Part shown: in pieces, positions 1 through 5,511 of the stretch | Layout: every line of letters starts with the position of its first letter | Numbering within the stretch: position 1 is the first letter of the stretch | Source of the DNA: Rhodospirillales bacterium | GTDB lineage: Bacteria > Pseudomonadota > Alphaproteobacteria > Acetobacterales > Acetobacteraceae | Direction of reading: 5' to 3' | Assembly (NCBI GenBank): GCA_015654825.1 | Contig: JAATGE010000036.1 | Location: forward strand, 1-5,529 | Length of the DNA stretch: 5,529 nucleotides | Position numbers and translations under genes: made by a program | Notes under the pieces: model-generated | What the model was told of the DNA's origin: nothing | What the model saw: the letters and a program-made list of their open reading frames with translations, nothing else | The model's database searches: none

Positions 1-1361
1 CCGGCCGCTCGGACTATGCCAACCAGGTCAACAACGTCCTGTGCTTCCCGTTCGTGTTCCGCGGCGCGCTGGATGTGGATGCCACCACCATCAACGAACC
101 CATGAAGGTGGCGGCGGTGGAGGCCATCGCGGCCCTGGCGCGGGCCGAGACCAGCGATGTGGTGGCCGCCGCCTATGGCGGCGCCTCGCCGGGCTTCGGG
201 CCGGACTATATCATCCCGCGCCCCTTCGATCCCCGCCTGATCCTGCACATCGCCCCCGCCGTGGCGCGCGCCGCCATGGAAAGCGGCGTCGCCACCGCCC
301 CGATCGACAATTGGGAGGAATACCAGGACCGGCTCGAACGTTTCGTGTTCCGCTCCGGCCAGCTGATGCGCCCGGTGTTCGAGGCCGCCCGCCACAAACC
401 CGCCCGCATCGTCTACGCCGAGGGCGAGGACGAGCGCGTGCTGCGCGCCGTGCAGACCGTCGTCGACGAAGGCATCGCCCACCCCACGCTGATCGGCAGC
501 CGCGCCGAAATCACCCGCCGCGTCGCCGACATGGGCCTGCGTATCCGCCTCGGCGACCAGGTCACCATCCTCGATCCCGTGCTCGATGCCGCCGCCTTCG
601 ACCCCCTGATCGAACCCTACCAATGCCTGGTCGGCCGCCGCGGCATTCCCCCCGAAGCCGCCGCCCGCCGCGTGCGCTCACGCCCCACCGTCGCCGCCGC
701 CATGCTGCTCGCCACCGGCCAAGTCGACGCCGCCCTCTGCGGCGGCAGCGGCGACTGGTGGCGCCAGATCGAATACCTGATGCCGATCATCCCCAAGCGT
801 AACGACGTCTGCCGCGTCTACGCCCTGTCCGTGCTGATCCTGCAAGCCGGCGCGCTATTCGTCTGCGACACCCACATGAATGTCGATCCCACGGCGGAAC
901 AAATAGCCGAAATGACCGACCTCGCCGCCACCGCCGTGCAAGGCTTCGGCATCACCCCCAAAGTCGCGCTGCTGAGCCATTCCAATTTCGGCGCCAGCAA
1001 ATCCCCCTCGGCGCGCAAAATGCGCGACGCCCTGGCACTGATCCGCAAACGCGCGCCCAACCTCGAAATCGACGGCGAAATGCACGCCGACGCCGCCCTC
1101 TCCGAACCCACTCGCCGCCGCGCCCTGCCCAACACCACGCTGGAAGGCACCGCCAACCTGCTGATCATGCCGAACCTCGACGCCGCCAATATCGCCTACA
1201 ACCTGCTCAAAGCCGCCGCCGACGCCCTGCCCATCGGCCCCCTCCTGCTCGGCACCTCCGCCCCCGCCCACGTCCTCATCAACAGCTCCACCGCCCGCGG
1301 TATCGTGAACCTCTCCGCCCTCGCCTCGATCGAGGCGATGTCTAGGGTGGGGGCGGGGTGA
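1..1361 (+). CDS. maeB: NADP-dependent malic enzyme (MaeB type) with C-terminal phosphotransacetylase-like domain, 5'-truncated by window edge
   Basis: Oxidative decarboxylation of malate to pyruvate with reduction of NADP, a cytoplasmic anaplerotic enzyme that supplies NADPH. The reading frame is open from base 3 (bases 1-2 finish a codon begun outside) to TGA at 1359-1361, giving 452 visible residues of a family usually about 750-770 long, so roughly the first 300 are missing. Visible residues 1-25 include the malic-enzyme signature GRSDYANQVNNVLCFPFVFR, leading into the end of the NAD(P)-binding domain. From about residue 130 (KPARIVYAEGEDERVL) to the end it is the PTA/PTB-type domain, with VNVDPTAEQIAEM-like, ALLSHSNFGASKSPSARKM, EIDGEMHADAALSE and IMPNLDAANIAYNLLK stretches typical of the fusion. 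In MaeB proteins this domain is thought to be regulatory rather than a working phosphotransacetylase. Any internal start such as GTG at 54 is artefactual. Third positions are strongly C-biased. A repeat element begins 10 bp after the stop. Confidence 0.95.
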   Translation, partial: GRSDYANQVNNVLCFPFVFRGALDVDATTINEPMKVAAVEAIAALARAETSDVVAAAYGGASPGFGPDYIIPRPFDPRLILHIAPAVARAAMESGVATAPIDNWEEYQDRLERFVFRSGQLMRPVFEAARHKPARIVYAEGEDERVLRAVQTVVDEGIAHPTLIGSRAEITRRVADMGLRIRLGDQVTILDPVLDAAAFDPLIEPYQCLVGRRGIPPEAAARRVRSRPTVAAAMLLATGQVDAALCGGSGDWWRQIEYLMPIIPKRNDVCRVYALSVLILQAGALFVCDTHMNVDPTAEQIAEMTDLAATAVQGFGITPKVALLSHSNFGASKSPSARKMRDALALIRKRAPNLEIDGEMHADAALSEPTRRRALPNTTLEGTANLLIMPNLDAANIAYNLLKAAADALPIGPLLLGTSAPAHVLINSSTARGIVNLSALASIEAMSRVGAG

Positions 1362-1400
1362 AGGAAGAAGAAGGCCAGGGGCTCTGCCCCTGGACCCCGC

Positions 1401-1416
1401 TGGGGACAAGTCCCCA
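1401..1416. repeat. Left side hairpin of the nested element
   Basis: TGGGGAC-AA-GTCCCCA is a perfect 7-bp stem with a 2-nt loop, directly abutting the outer left arm. Its counterpart on the other side of the element (1516-1533) keeps the GGAC/GTCC core but has different flanking stem bases that still pair. Confidence 0.75.
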
Positions 1417-1431
1417 GACCCCATTAATTTT

Positions 1432-1501
1432 GTCGGAGGACAAGGAGGGGGGCAACTCAGCCTTGCCCACGCACTCGCTGCCCCCCTCCTTGTCCTCCGA
1501 C
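1432..1501. repeat. Perfect 23-bp inverted repeat with 24-nt loop, core of the nested element
   Basis: Bases 1432-1454 are the exact reverse complement of 1479-1501 (arms begin GTCGGAGGACAAGG and end CCTTGTCCTCCGAC). The loop is 1455-1478. An uninterrupted stem of this length and GC content would be very stable in RNA. The T-rich stretch ATTAATTTT (1423-1431) precedes the stem on the plus strand and becomes A-rich sequence after the stem on the minus strand, so neither strand has the stem-then-U arrangement of an intrinsic terminator. Confidence 0.9.
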
Positions 1502-1515
1502 TGAATCAGCAGGTT

Positions 1516-1533
1516 CTAAGGACTTGTCCTTAG
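1516..1533. repeat. Right side hairpin of the nested element
   Basis: CTAAGGAC-TT-GTCCTTAG is a perfect 8-bp stem with a 2-nt loop, overlapping the start of the outer right arm by two bases. It mirrors the hairpin at 1401-1416 in position, with a different but still complementary stem. Confidence 0.75.
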
Positions 1534-1578
1534 CGGGGGTCCAGGGGGCAGAGCCCCTGGCCTTCCTTCCTTTCTTCT

Positions 1579-1633
1579 CACCCTGCCCCACCCAAGCCAC
1601 CGCTTGATCGGGCGGGCGCGGCGGGGCAGGGTG
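1579..1633. promoter_or_regulatory. 11-bp inverted repeat in the galU upstream region
   Basis: CACCCTGCCCC (1579-1589) is the exact reverse complement of GGGGCAGGGTG (1623-1633), separated by 33 nt and ending 24 nt before the galU start. If transcribed it could form a leader stem; as DNA it might be a binding site. No convincing -35/-10 pair can be read in 1565-1657, so a regulatory role is only a possibility. A 9-bp direct repeat TTGATCGGG (1604-1612 and 1642-1650) lies in the same leader. Confidence 0.4.
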
Positions 1634-1647
1634 CGGCGGCGTTGATC

Positions 1648-1653
1648 GGGGGG
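1648..1653 (+). promoter_or_regulatory. Weak G-rich ribosome binding site for galU
   Basis: A run of six G ends 4 nt before the GTG start at 1658. It is only partly complementary to the anti-Shine-Dalgarno sequence and the spacing is short. The start is therefore supported mainly by protein conservation, since the family N-terminus begins right here. Confidence 0.4.
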
Positions 1654-1657
1654 TATT

Positions 1658-2533
1658 GTGCGGGCATTACGCAAGGCGGTTTTGCCGGTGGCGGGATTGG
1701 GCACCAGGTTTTTGCCCGCCACCAAGGCGATGGCGAAGGAGATGTTGCCGGTCGTCGACAAGCCGCTCATTCAGTATGCGATCGACGAGGCGCGTGCTGC
1801 CGGCATCGAGCAGTTTTGCATGATTACCGGCCGCGGCAAGACTGCCCTGGTCGAGCATTTCGATGTTGCCTACGAGCTCGAAGCGGTTTTGCGCGAGCGC
1901 AACAAGTTCGCCGAGATCGTCGCGTTGCGTGACGCGCAATTGCCGCCTGGTGCGATGGTAGCGGTGCGCCAGCAGGAGCCGCTGGGCCTCGGCCACGCGA
2001 TCTGGTGTGCGCGTGCCTTCATCGGCGAGGACCCGTTCGCCATTTTGCTGCCCGACGACCTGATCATGGCGGATGTCCCGTGTACGCAACAGTTGGCCGA
2101 CGTCTATCGCGAGACCGGCGGCAACGTGGTGGCGGTTGTGGAGGTTCCGCGCGAGCACACCAGCCGCTACGGCATTCTGGACATTGGCGCGGATGACGGG
2201 CGGCTGGTCGAGGTGCGCGGCCTGGTTGAAAAGCCAAAGCCCGAGGAGGCGCCGTCCACTTTGTCCATTATCGGCCGCTACGTGTTGCTGCCTGACGTCA
2301 TGGAGCATCTTTCGAACATGGACCGTGGCGCCGGCAACGAGGTGCAGTTGACTGACGGCATGGCGAAGATGATTGGCAACACCCCGTTCCATGGCTTGCG
2401 TTACGAGGGGCGCCGTTTCGATTGCGGCGACAAGATCGGTTTTCTCGAGGCGCAGATCGCATTTGCGCTGCGCCGGCCGGAGATGGCGTCGGCGGTGCAG
2501 GCCTTCCTGAAGAATTACCGGGAGGCCGATTAG
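1658..2533 (+). CDS. galU: UTP--glucose-1-phosphate uridylyltransferase
   Basis: Makes UDP-glucose from glucose-1-phosphate and UTP in the cytoplasm, feeding exopolysaccharide, LPS and other glucan synthesis. The 291 residues match the usual length of bacterial GalU. Visible family motifs are the nucleotide-binding loop [18 protein letters not shown] (residues 7-24), [12 protein letters not shown] (107-118), the metal-site LLPDDL (130-135), [13 protein letters not shown] (188-200), GRYVLLP (206-212), NEVQLTDGM (227-235) and FDCGDKIGF (254-262). The GTG start at 1658 places the glycine-rich loop at the expected distance from the N-terminus. One oddity: the loop continues KAMAKEMLP, with Ala26 where nearly all family members I know have Pro (KAMPKEMLP). 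Codon third positions are richer in G and T than in maeB. The stop TAG overlaps the start of the following mutase gene, so the two are co-transcribed and probably translationally coupled. Confidence 0.97.
   Translation: MRALRKAVLPVAGLGTRFLPATKAMAKEMLPVVDKPLIQYAIDEARAAGIEQFCMITGRGKTALVEHFDVAYELEAVLRERNKFAEIVALRDAQLPPGAMVAVRQQEPLGLGHAIWCARAFIGEDPFAILLPDDLIMADVPCTQQLADVYRETGGNVVAVVEVPREHTSRYGILDIGADDGRLVEVRGLVEKPKPEEAPSTLSIIGRYVLLPDVMEHLSNMDRGAGNEVQLTDGMAKMIGNTPFHGLRYEGRRFDCGDKIGFLEAQIAFALRRPEMASAVQAFLKNYREAD
2520..2525 (+). promoter_or_regulatory. Strong Shine-Dalgarno deciding the mutase start
   Basis: GGGAGG lies inside the end of galU, 7 nt before GTG at 2533. This supports starting the mutase at 2533 rather than at in-frame codons further upstream within galU (the frame is open from 2422). 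Confidence 0.8.
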
Positions 2534-3945
2534 TGGCCGAATTCCAACATCGTTTCGATCCGACGACGCTGCGCGAATACGATATCCGCGGCATTGTCGG
2601 CAAGACGCTGCACGGCACCGACGCATTCGCCATCGGCCGGGTTTTCGGCAGCGTCGTCGCCGCCGGCGGCGGCCGCACGGTTGCCGTCGGTTATGACGGC
2701 CGAATTTCCTCGCCGGAGCTGGAGTTGCAGCTGGTAGCGGGCCTGATGGCAAGTGGCGCCGAGGTGCTGCGGATCGGCCGCGGCCCGACGCCGATGCTGT
2801 ATTTCGCCGCGACCACGCTGCCGGCCGATGGCGGCGTCATGGTGACCGGCAGCCACAACCCGGCCGATTATAACGGCTTCAAGATGATGCTGCGCGGCAA
2901 GCCGTTCTTCGGCGCGCGGATCCAGGAAATCGGCGTTCGCGCCGCGCTCGGCGACGTGGTGGCGGAGGCCCCGGGCAGCGAGCGCGCCATCGACGTGTCC
3001 GCCGACTATGTGGCGCGCCTGCTCAAGGATTGGGACGGCGGCACCCGCGCGTTGAACGTCGTATGGGACAACGGCAACGGCGCCGCCGGCGACATATTGC
3101 AGCGCCTGGTCGCCGCGCTGCCCGGCACGCACACCGTGCTGAACGGCGCGATCGACGGCACGTTCCCCGCGCACCATCCCGACCCCACGGTAGAAAAGAA
3201 TCTGCGGCAGCTGATTGCCGAAGTTGCCGCGCGTGGCGCTGATGTCGGCATCGCGTTCGACGGCGACGCCGATCGCATCGGCGCCGTGGACGACACCGGA
3301 AAAATCCTCGCCGGCGATCAGTTGCTGGTCATCATGGCGCGCGACGTGCTGCGCGAGCGCCCGGGCGCGACAATCATTGCCGACGTGAAGGCGAGCCAGG
3401 TGCTCTTCGACGAAATCGCGGCCGCCGGCGGCGTGCCGCTGATGTGGCGCACCGGGCACAGCCTGATCAAGGCGAAGATGGCGGAAACCGGTGCGCCGCT
3501 CGCCGGCGAAATGTCCGGCCACGTTTTCTTCGCCGACAAATGGTACGGTTTCGACGATGCGCTCTACGCCGGCGTGCGCCTGCTCGGCATCCTCGCCCGC
3601 ATGGACACAAGATTGTCGGACGTACGCGCCGCATTGCCGCGGGTGGTAAACACCCCCGAGCTACGTTTCGATTGCGACGACATCCGCAAATTTGCCGTCA
3701 TCATCGAGGTAGCGGCGCGGCTGCGCGAGGCCGGTGCGACCGTTTCGGACATCGACGGCGTGCGCGTCACCACGCCCGATGGCTGGTGGCTGCTGCGCGC
3801 CTCCAACACGCAGGCGGTCCTGGTTGCGCGCGCGGAAGCAAAGGATGAGGCCGGCCTGGAGCGCCTGAAGGCGGCACTCGTCGAACAACTGGCCGCCAGC
3901 GGCCTCGCCGCCCCCGATTTTTCCGGCACCCACGCCGGCCACTGA
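2533..3945 (+). CDS. Phosphoglucomutase/phosphomannomutase (alpha-D-phosphohexomutase family)
   Basis: Interconverts hexose-6-phosphate and hexose-1-phosphate through a phosphoserine enzyme. Next to galU the likely flux is glucose-6-phosphate to glucose-1-phosphate to UDP-glucose, though bifunctional PMM/PGM enzymes also act on mannose. The 470 residues from GTG 2533 are close to the family norm of about 460. All four signatures are present: catalytic serine loop TGSHNP with Ser107; magnesium loop DGDADR with Asp243, Asp245 and Asp247; sugar-recognition GEMSGH (325-330), with TGHSLIK around His309; and phosphate-binding RASNTQ (422-427). These positions are within about one residue of those in Pseudomonas aeruginosa PMM/PGM (AlgC). 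The N-terminal LREYDIRG (13-20) is also typical. The GTG shares its G with the galU stop (TAGTG). Specificity (PgmG, ManB or AlgC type) cannot be decided from sequence alone, so no symbol is given. Confidence 0.95.
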   Translation: MAEFQHRFDPTTLREYDIRGIVGKTLHGTDAFAIGRVFGSVVAAGGGRTVAVGYDGRISSPELELQLVAGLMASGAEVLRIGRGPTPMLYFAATTLPADGGVMVTGSHNPADYNGFKMMLRGKPFFGARIQEIGVRAALGDVVAEAPGSERAIDVSADYVARLLKDWDGGTRALNVVWDNGNGAAGDILQRLVAALPGTHTVLNGAIDGTFPAHHPDPTVEKNLRQLIAEVAARGADVGIAFDGDADRIGAVDDTGKILAGDQLLVIMARDVLRERPGATIIADVKASQVLFDEIAAAGGVPLMWRTGHSLIKAKMAETGAPLAGEMSGHVFFADKWYGFDDALYAGVRLLGILARMDTRLSDVRAALPRVVNTPELRFDCDDIRKFAVIIEVAARLREAGATVSDIDGVRVTTPDGWWLLRASNTQAVLVARAEAKDEAGLERLKAALVEQLAASGLAAPDFSGTHAGH

Positions 3946-4037
3946 AAGGCAGGTGTCAGGTGTCGGCTCTCAGTTGTCAGAAAGTTGGCCGCGCCGCCCC
4001 CTCTGACAACTGAAACCTGACAACTGACAACTGAACC
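3946..4037. repeat. Opposed heptamer arrays forming a long imperfect inverted repeat; probable bidirectional 3'-end structure
   Basis: The gap between two convergent stop codons divides exactly into 35 + 22 + 35 bases. The right block 4003-4037 reads as five 7-nt units: CTGACAA, CTGAAAC, CTGACAA, CTGACAA, CTGAACC. The left block 3946-3980, read on the minus strand from the centre outwards, is CTGACAA, CTGAGAG, CCGACAC, CTGACAC, CTGCCTT. The inner 31 nt of the two arms (3950-3980 and 4003-4033) pair at 26 of 31 positions without gaps, plus one G-U. RNA from either strand would form a long hairpin, so a role as a shared terminator or 3' stabiliser for the mutase gene and the minus-strand gene is plausible. 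There is no U-tract. Confidence 0.85.
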
Positions 4038-4442
4038 CTAATTCGGATCCGGATCCCCGGCGCACGCCAGTTTCGCCGCTTTCACGCTCGCCTGGCTGCC
4101 CAGTGTAGGGTTTTCGTCGCCCGTCGTCGTAATCCAAAGCGCGACACCGTTCGCCGACGTAAATTCGAACCGGCACGGCGAATCCGCGGTCAGCCGGCAG
4201 AACTGCAACTCGCCGTATCCGCGATCGCGAAACGTCGTTTCATTGCTCGAAAAATCGTTATGCGGATGCCCGACGGTCGCCTGCCAGCCGCCGGAAAGAA
4301 TCGCGTTGCGCGCTTCCTTATACGGAAGCCCCTTCACCACCGGCACTGCGGGCGCGTGCCCAAGATCGCAGGTCGCCGCCCGCGCAGCATTAAACAGCAC
4401 CGCGCCGGCGAGCAGCGCTACCCCGATCCGAATCGACAACAT
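4038..4442 (-). CDS. Small exported cysteine-containing protein of unknown function, weakly PASTA-like
   Basis: I do not recognise a named family with confidence. The 134-residue product has a clear Sec signal peptide: MLSIR, a hydrophobic core IGVALLAGAVLF (6-17), then AARA with probable cleavage after Ala22. The mature part is about 112 residues with four cysteines (25, 82, 90, 127), compatible with two disulfides in the periplasm. Residues 35-57 (VVKGLPYKEARNAILSGGWQ and on) resemble the start of a PASTA-like unit. The following GYGELQFCRL-SPCRFEF-ALWITTTGD pattern resembles small hypothetical exported proteins seen in proteobacteria (recollection, not a search). The start is ATG at 4440-4442 with a weak GGTGA (4446-4450) 3 nt upstream; the signal peptide supports this start. 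The stop is TAG at 4040-4038, directly beside the heptamer array. The C-terminal DPDP is encoded by a tandem GGATCC. It converges on the mutase gene and diverges from the wcbI-like gene. Confidence 0.75.
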   Translation of the reverse strand: MLSIRIGVALLAGAVLFNAARAATCDLGHAPAVPVVKGLPYKEARNAILSGGWQATVGHPHNDFSSNETTFRDRGYGELQFCRLTADSPCRFEFTSANGVALWITTTGDENPTLGSQASVKAAKLACAGDPDPN

Positions 4443-4612
4443 GAGTCACCAGAGCACATCGCCCGCAGGCTTTCGATAAGAATCATGCCGATGACGCGCG
4501 ATCTTCGCAAAACTCGCGGCCCTCCCGATCGCCCCCCGCCGACGCCGCGCCCTTGCGCCGCACCGGTTCCTATGCTCGGCACCGCGCCACCCGCAGCAAG
4601 ATCGGCGCCCGC

Positions 4613-5491
4613 ATGAAGATCGGCGTACTATATAATTGCCAGGGCGAAGGCATTGCCGTCTCGCTACGCGCACTGCTGCCCGACGCAACAATCATCAACT
4701 TCGTCGCCGGCGTCGCCGGCCGCACCCCGCGGGACCAGGCCGAAACCGCGGCCGCCCTGAACGACTGCGACCACGTCATATCCTGCGATTTCGGCCCCGC
4801 CTTCGGCAAGCTGGCCGGCAAGGCGCTGCGCCGCACCGCCCGCCGCTACCACGCCTTCCCGGCGATCCGCTTTTCCGGCTTTCACCCCGACATGATCTAC
4901 GTGCCCATCGACGGCGGCCACCTCGGCGAGGGCCCCACCGGCGACTACCATTCCCGCATCGCCGTCATCGGCTTTCTCGCCGGCCTGTCCCCCGGCGACA
5001 CCGCCGCACTCTACAATCGCCTGATTTTCCTGCGTCTCGGCTACCTCAACGCCTACGCCGAGCAATGCGCCCTGCTAACCCAATCCTTCGCCGACCTCGG
5101 CCTCGACGCGGCACCATTGCTGCCCGCCTGGCACGCCGCCGGCAGTTTCATGCACTCGCTGAACCACCCGAAGATAAACGTATTGCTCGACGTCGCGCGC
5201 GCCGCCTGCACGCACATGGGCGTCGCCCCGCAAAACCCGGCAGTCACCCCGGCCGCGTTGCCCGACCGCCTGGCCACCGGCCCGATCCACCCGGTGTTCC
5301 CCGCCATCGCCGCCGCCGCCGGCGTCCCCCCGGAGGGCAGTTTCCGCAACTCCTCGGCCGCCCCCCCGCTGACCCCGGAAGCCTTCGTCGCAGCCAGTTT
5401 CGACGTTTACGAACGCCTAGACCCAAAGCTGCTCCGCTCCGCGGACGGCGTCGCACAGGGCCTGGCCGTGTTGCGGTTGGGCGCGAAATAG
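4613..5491 (+). CDS. WcbI-family polysaccharide biosynthesis protein (putative acyl/acetyltransferase)
   Basis: Resembles the WcbI family, first known from the Burkholderia pseudomallei capsule locus, where the protein binds coenzyme A and is thought to help acetylate capsule sugars. From ATG 4613 the product has 292 residues. The start motif MKIGVLYNCQGEGIAVSLR puts Asn8-Cys9-Gln10 at the N-terminus, as expected for the family. Other family-like stretches are FSGFHPDMIYVP (87-98, His91), HSRIAVIGFLAGLS (113-126), YNRLIFLRLGYLNAYAEQC (134-152) and FMHSLNHPKINVLLDVA (179-195). Cys9, His91 and the His in NHP are candidate functional residues by inference. The frame opens earlier with TTG at 4553, but the extra 20 residues are Arg-rich and unlike the family, so ATG 4613 is preferred although no good Shine-Dalgarno precedes it. 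No signal peptide or membrane segment is seen, so it is probably cytoplasmic. It stands alone rather than in a visible capsule cluster. Its stop TAG runs straight into a repeat arm. Confidence 0.8.
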   Translation: MKIGVLYNCQGEGIAVSLRALLPDATIINFVAGVAGRTPRDQAETAAALNDCDHVISCDFGPAFGKLAGKALRRTARRYHAFPAIRFSGFHPDMIYVPIDGGHLGEGPTGDYHSRIAVIGFLAGLSPGDTAALYNRLIFLRLGYLNAYAEQCALLTQSFADLGLDAAPLLPAWHAAGSFMHSLNHPKINVLLDVARAACTHMGVAPQNPAVTPAALPDRLATGPIHPVFPAIAAAAGVPPEGSFRNSSAAPPLTPEAFVAASFDVYERLDPKLLRSADGVAQGLAVLRLGAK

Positions 5492-5511
5492 AAGGCCAGG
5501 GGCTCTGCCCC
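5490..5511 (+). repeat. Truncated copy of the outer arm of the nested element, at the wcbI-like stop codon
   Basis: The 22 bases here are identical to 1369-1390, and the first 20 of the arm also match the reverse complement of 1545-1564. The similarity stops abruptly after GCCCC: the bases that would close the longer hairpin (TGG) and the rest of the element are absent. A short GGGGC-TCT-GCCCC hairpin remains. The last two bases of the stop codon (AG, 5490-5491) form part of the match. The 18 bases after it, up to the window end, hold only a CATAAG direct repeat (5511-5516 and 5523-5528). Confidence 0.8.

Larger units (their letters stand above)
1371..1564. repeat. Nested inverted-repeat element (about 194 bp) with several internal hairpins
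   Basis: The outer arms are 1371-1401 (31 nt) and 1532-1564 (33 nt); the second is the reverse complement of the first apart from two extra single G bases. Inside lie a hairpin at 1401-1416, a perfect 23-bp stem at 1432-1454/1479-1501 and a second hairpin at 1516-1533. Each outer arm is itself palindromic: 1375-1393 folds as CCAGGGGC-TCT-GCCCCTGG. The outer 20-21 bases recur at 5491-5511, so the arm is a dispersed repeat. No open reading frame is evident, and there is no U-tract after any stem, so it is not a canonical intrinsic terminator. It could be a REP/BIME-like or MITE-like non-autonomous element, or serve as a 3'-end or transcription-termination structure for maeB. I see no clear target-site duplication. 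Confidence 0.85.

Noticed and set aside
41..802. 253-codon plus-strand open frame, Arg/Pro-rich
   Set aside because: It overlaps maeB in another frame; the composition is typical of GC-rich shadow frames and has no recognisable domain.
1371..1564. CRISPR array or insertion sequence
   Set aside because: There is no regular repeat-spacer spacing and no transposase reading frame; the pattern is inverted, not tandem.
1516..1770. 84-codon minus-strand frame from the repeat element into galU
   Set aside because: It runs through hairpin arms and the conserved galU N-terminus, with no family resemblance, so it is not considered a gene.
1667..2752. 361-codon minus-strand open frame across galU and the mutase start
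   Set aside because: It is antisense to two well-supported genes with clear family motifs. Long antisense frames are expected at this GC content.
2530..3522. 330-codon minus-strand open frame
   Set aside because: Antisense shadow of the mutase; low-complexity His/Arg/Ala-rich sequence without motifs.
4045..4056. Tandem GGATCCGGATCC palindrome
   Set aside because: It lies within the end of the minus-strand coding sequence and encodes its DPDP tail; natural sequence is the simpler explanation than a cloning-site artefact.
4482..4510. Possible minus-strand promoter TTGCGA-17 nt-CATGAT about 40 nt upstream of the small exported gene
   Set aside because: Both boxes are poor matches to a sigma-70 consensus; one such pair is expected by chance in a 170-bp spacer.
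4446..4691. 81-codon minus-strand frame in the divergent spacer
   Set aside because: Arg-rich, overlaps the wcbI-like N-terminus, and has no motif or ribosome binding site.
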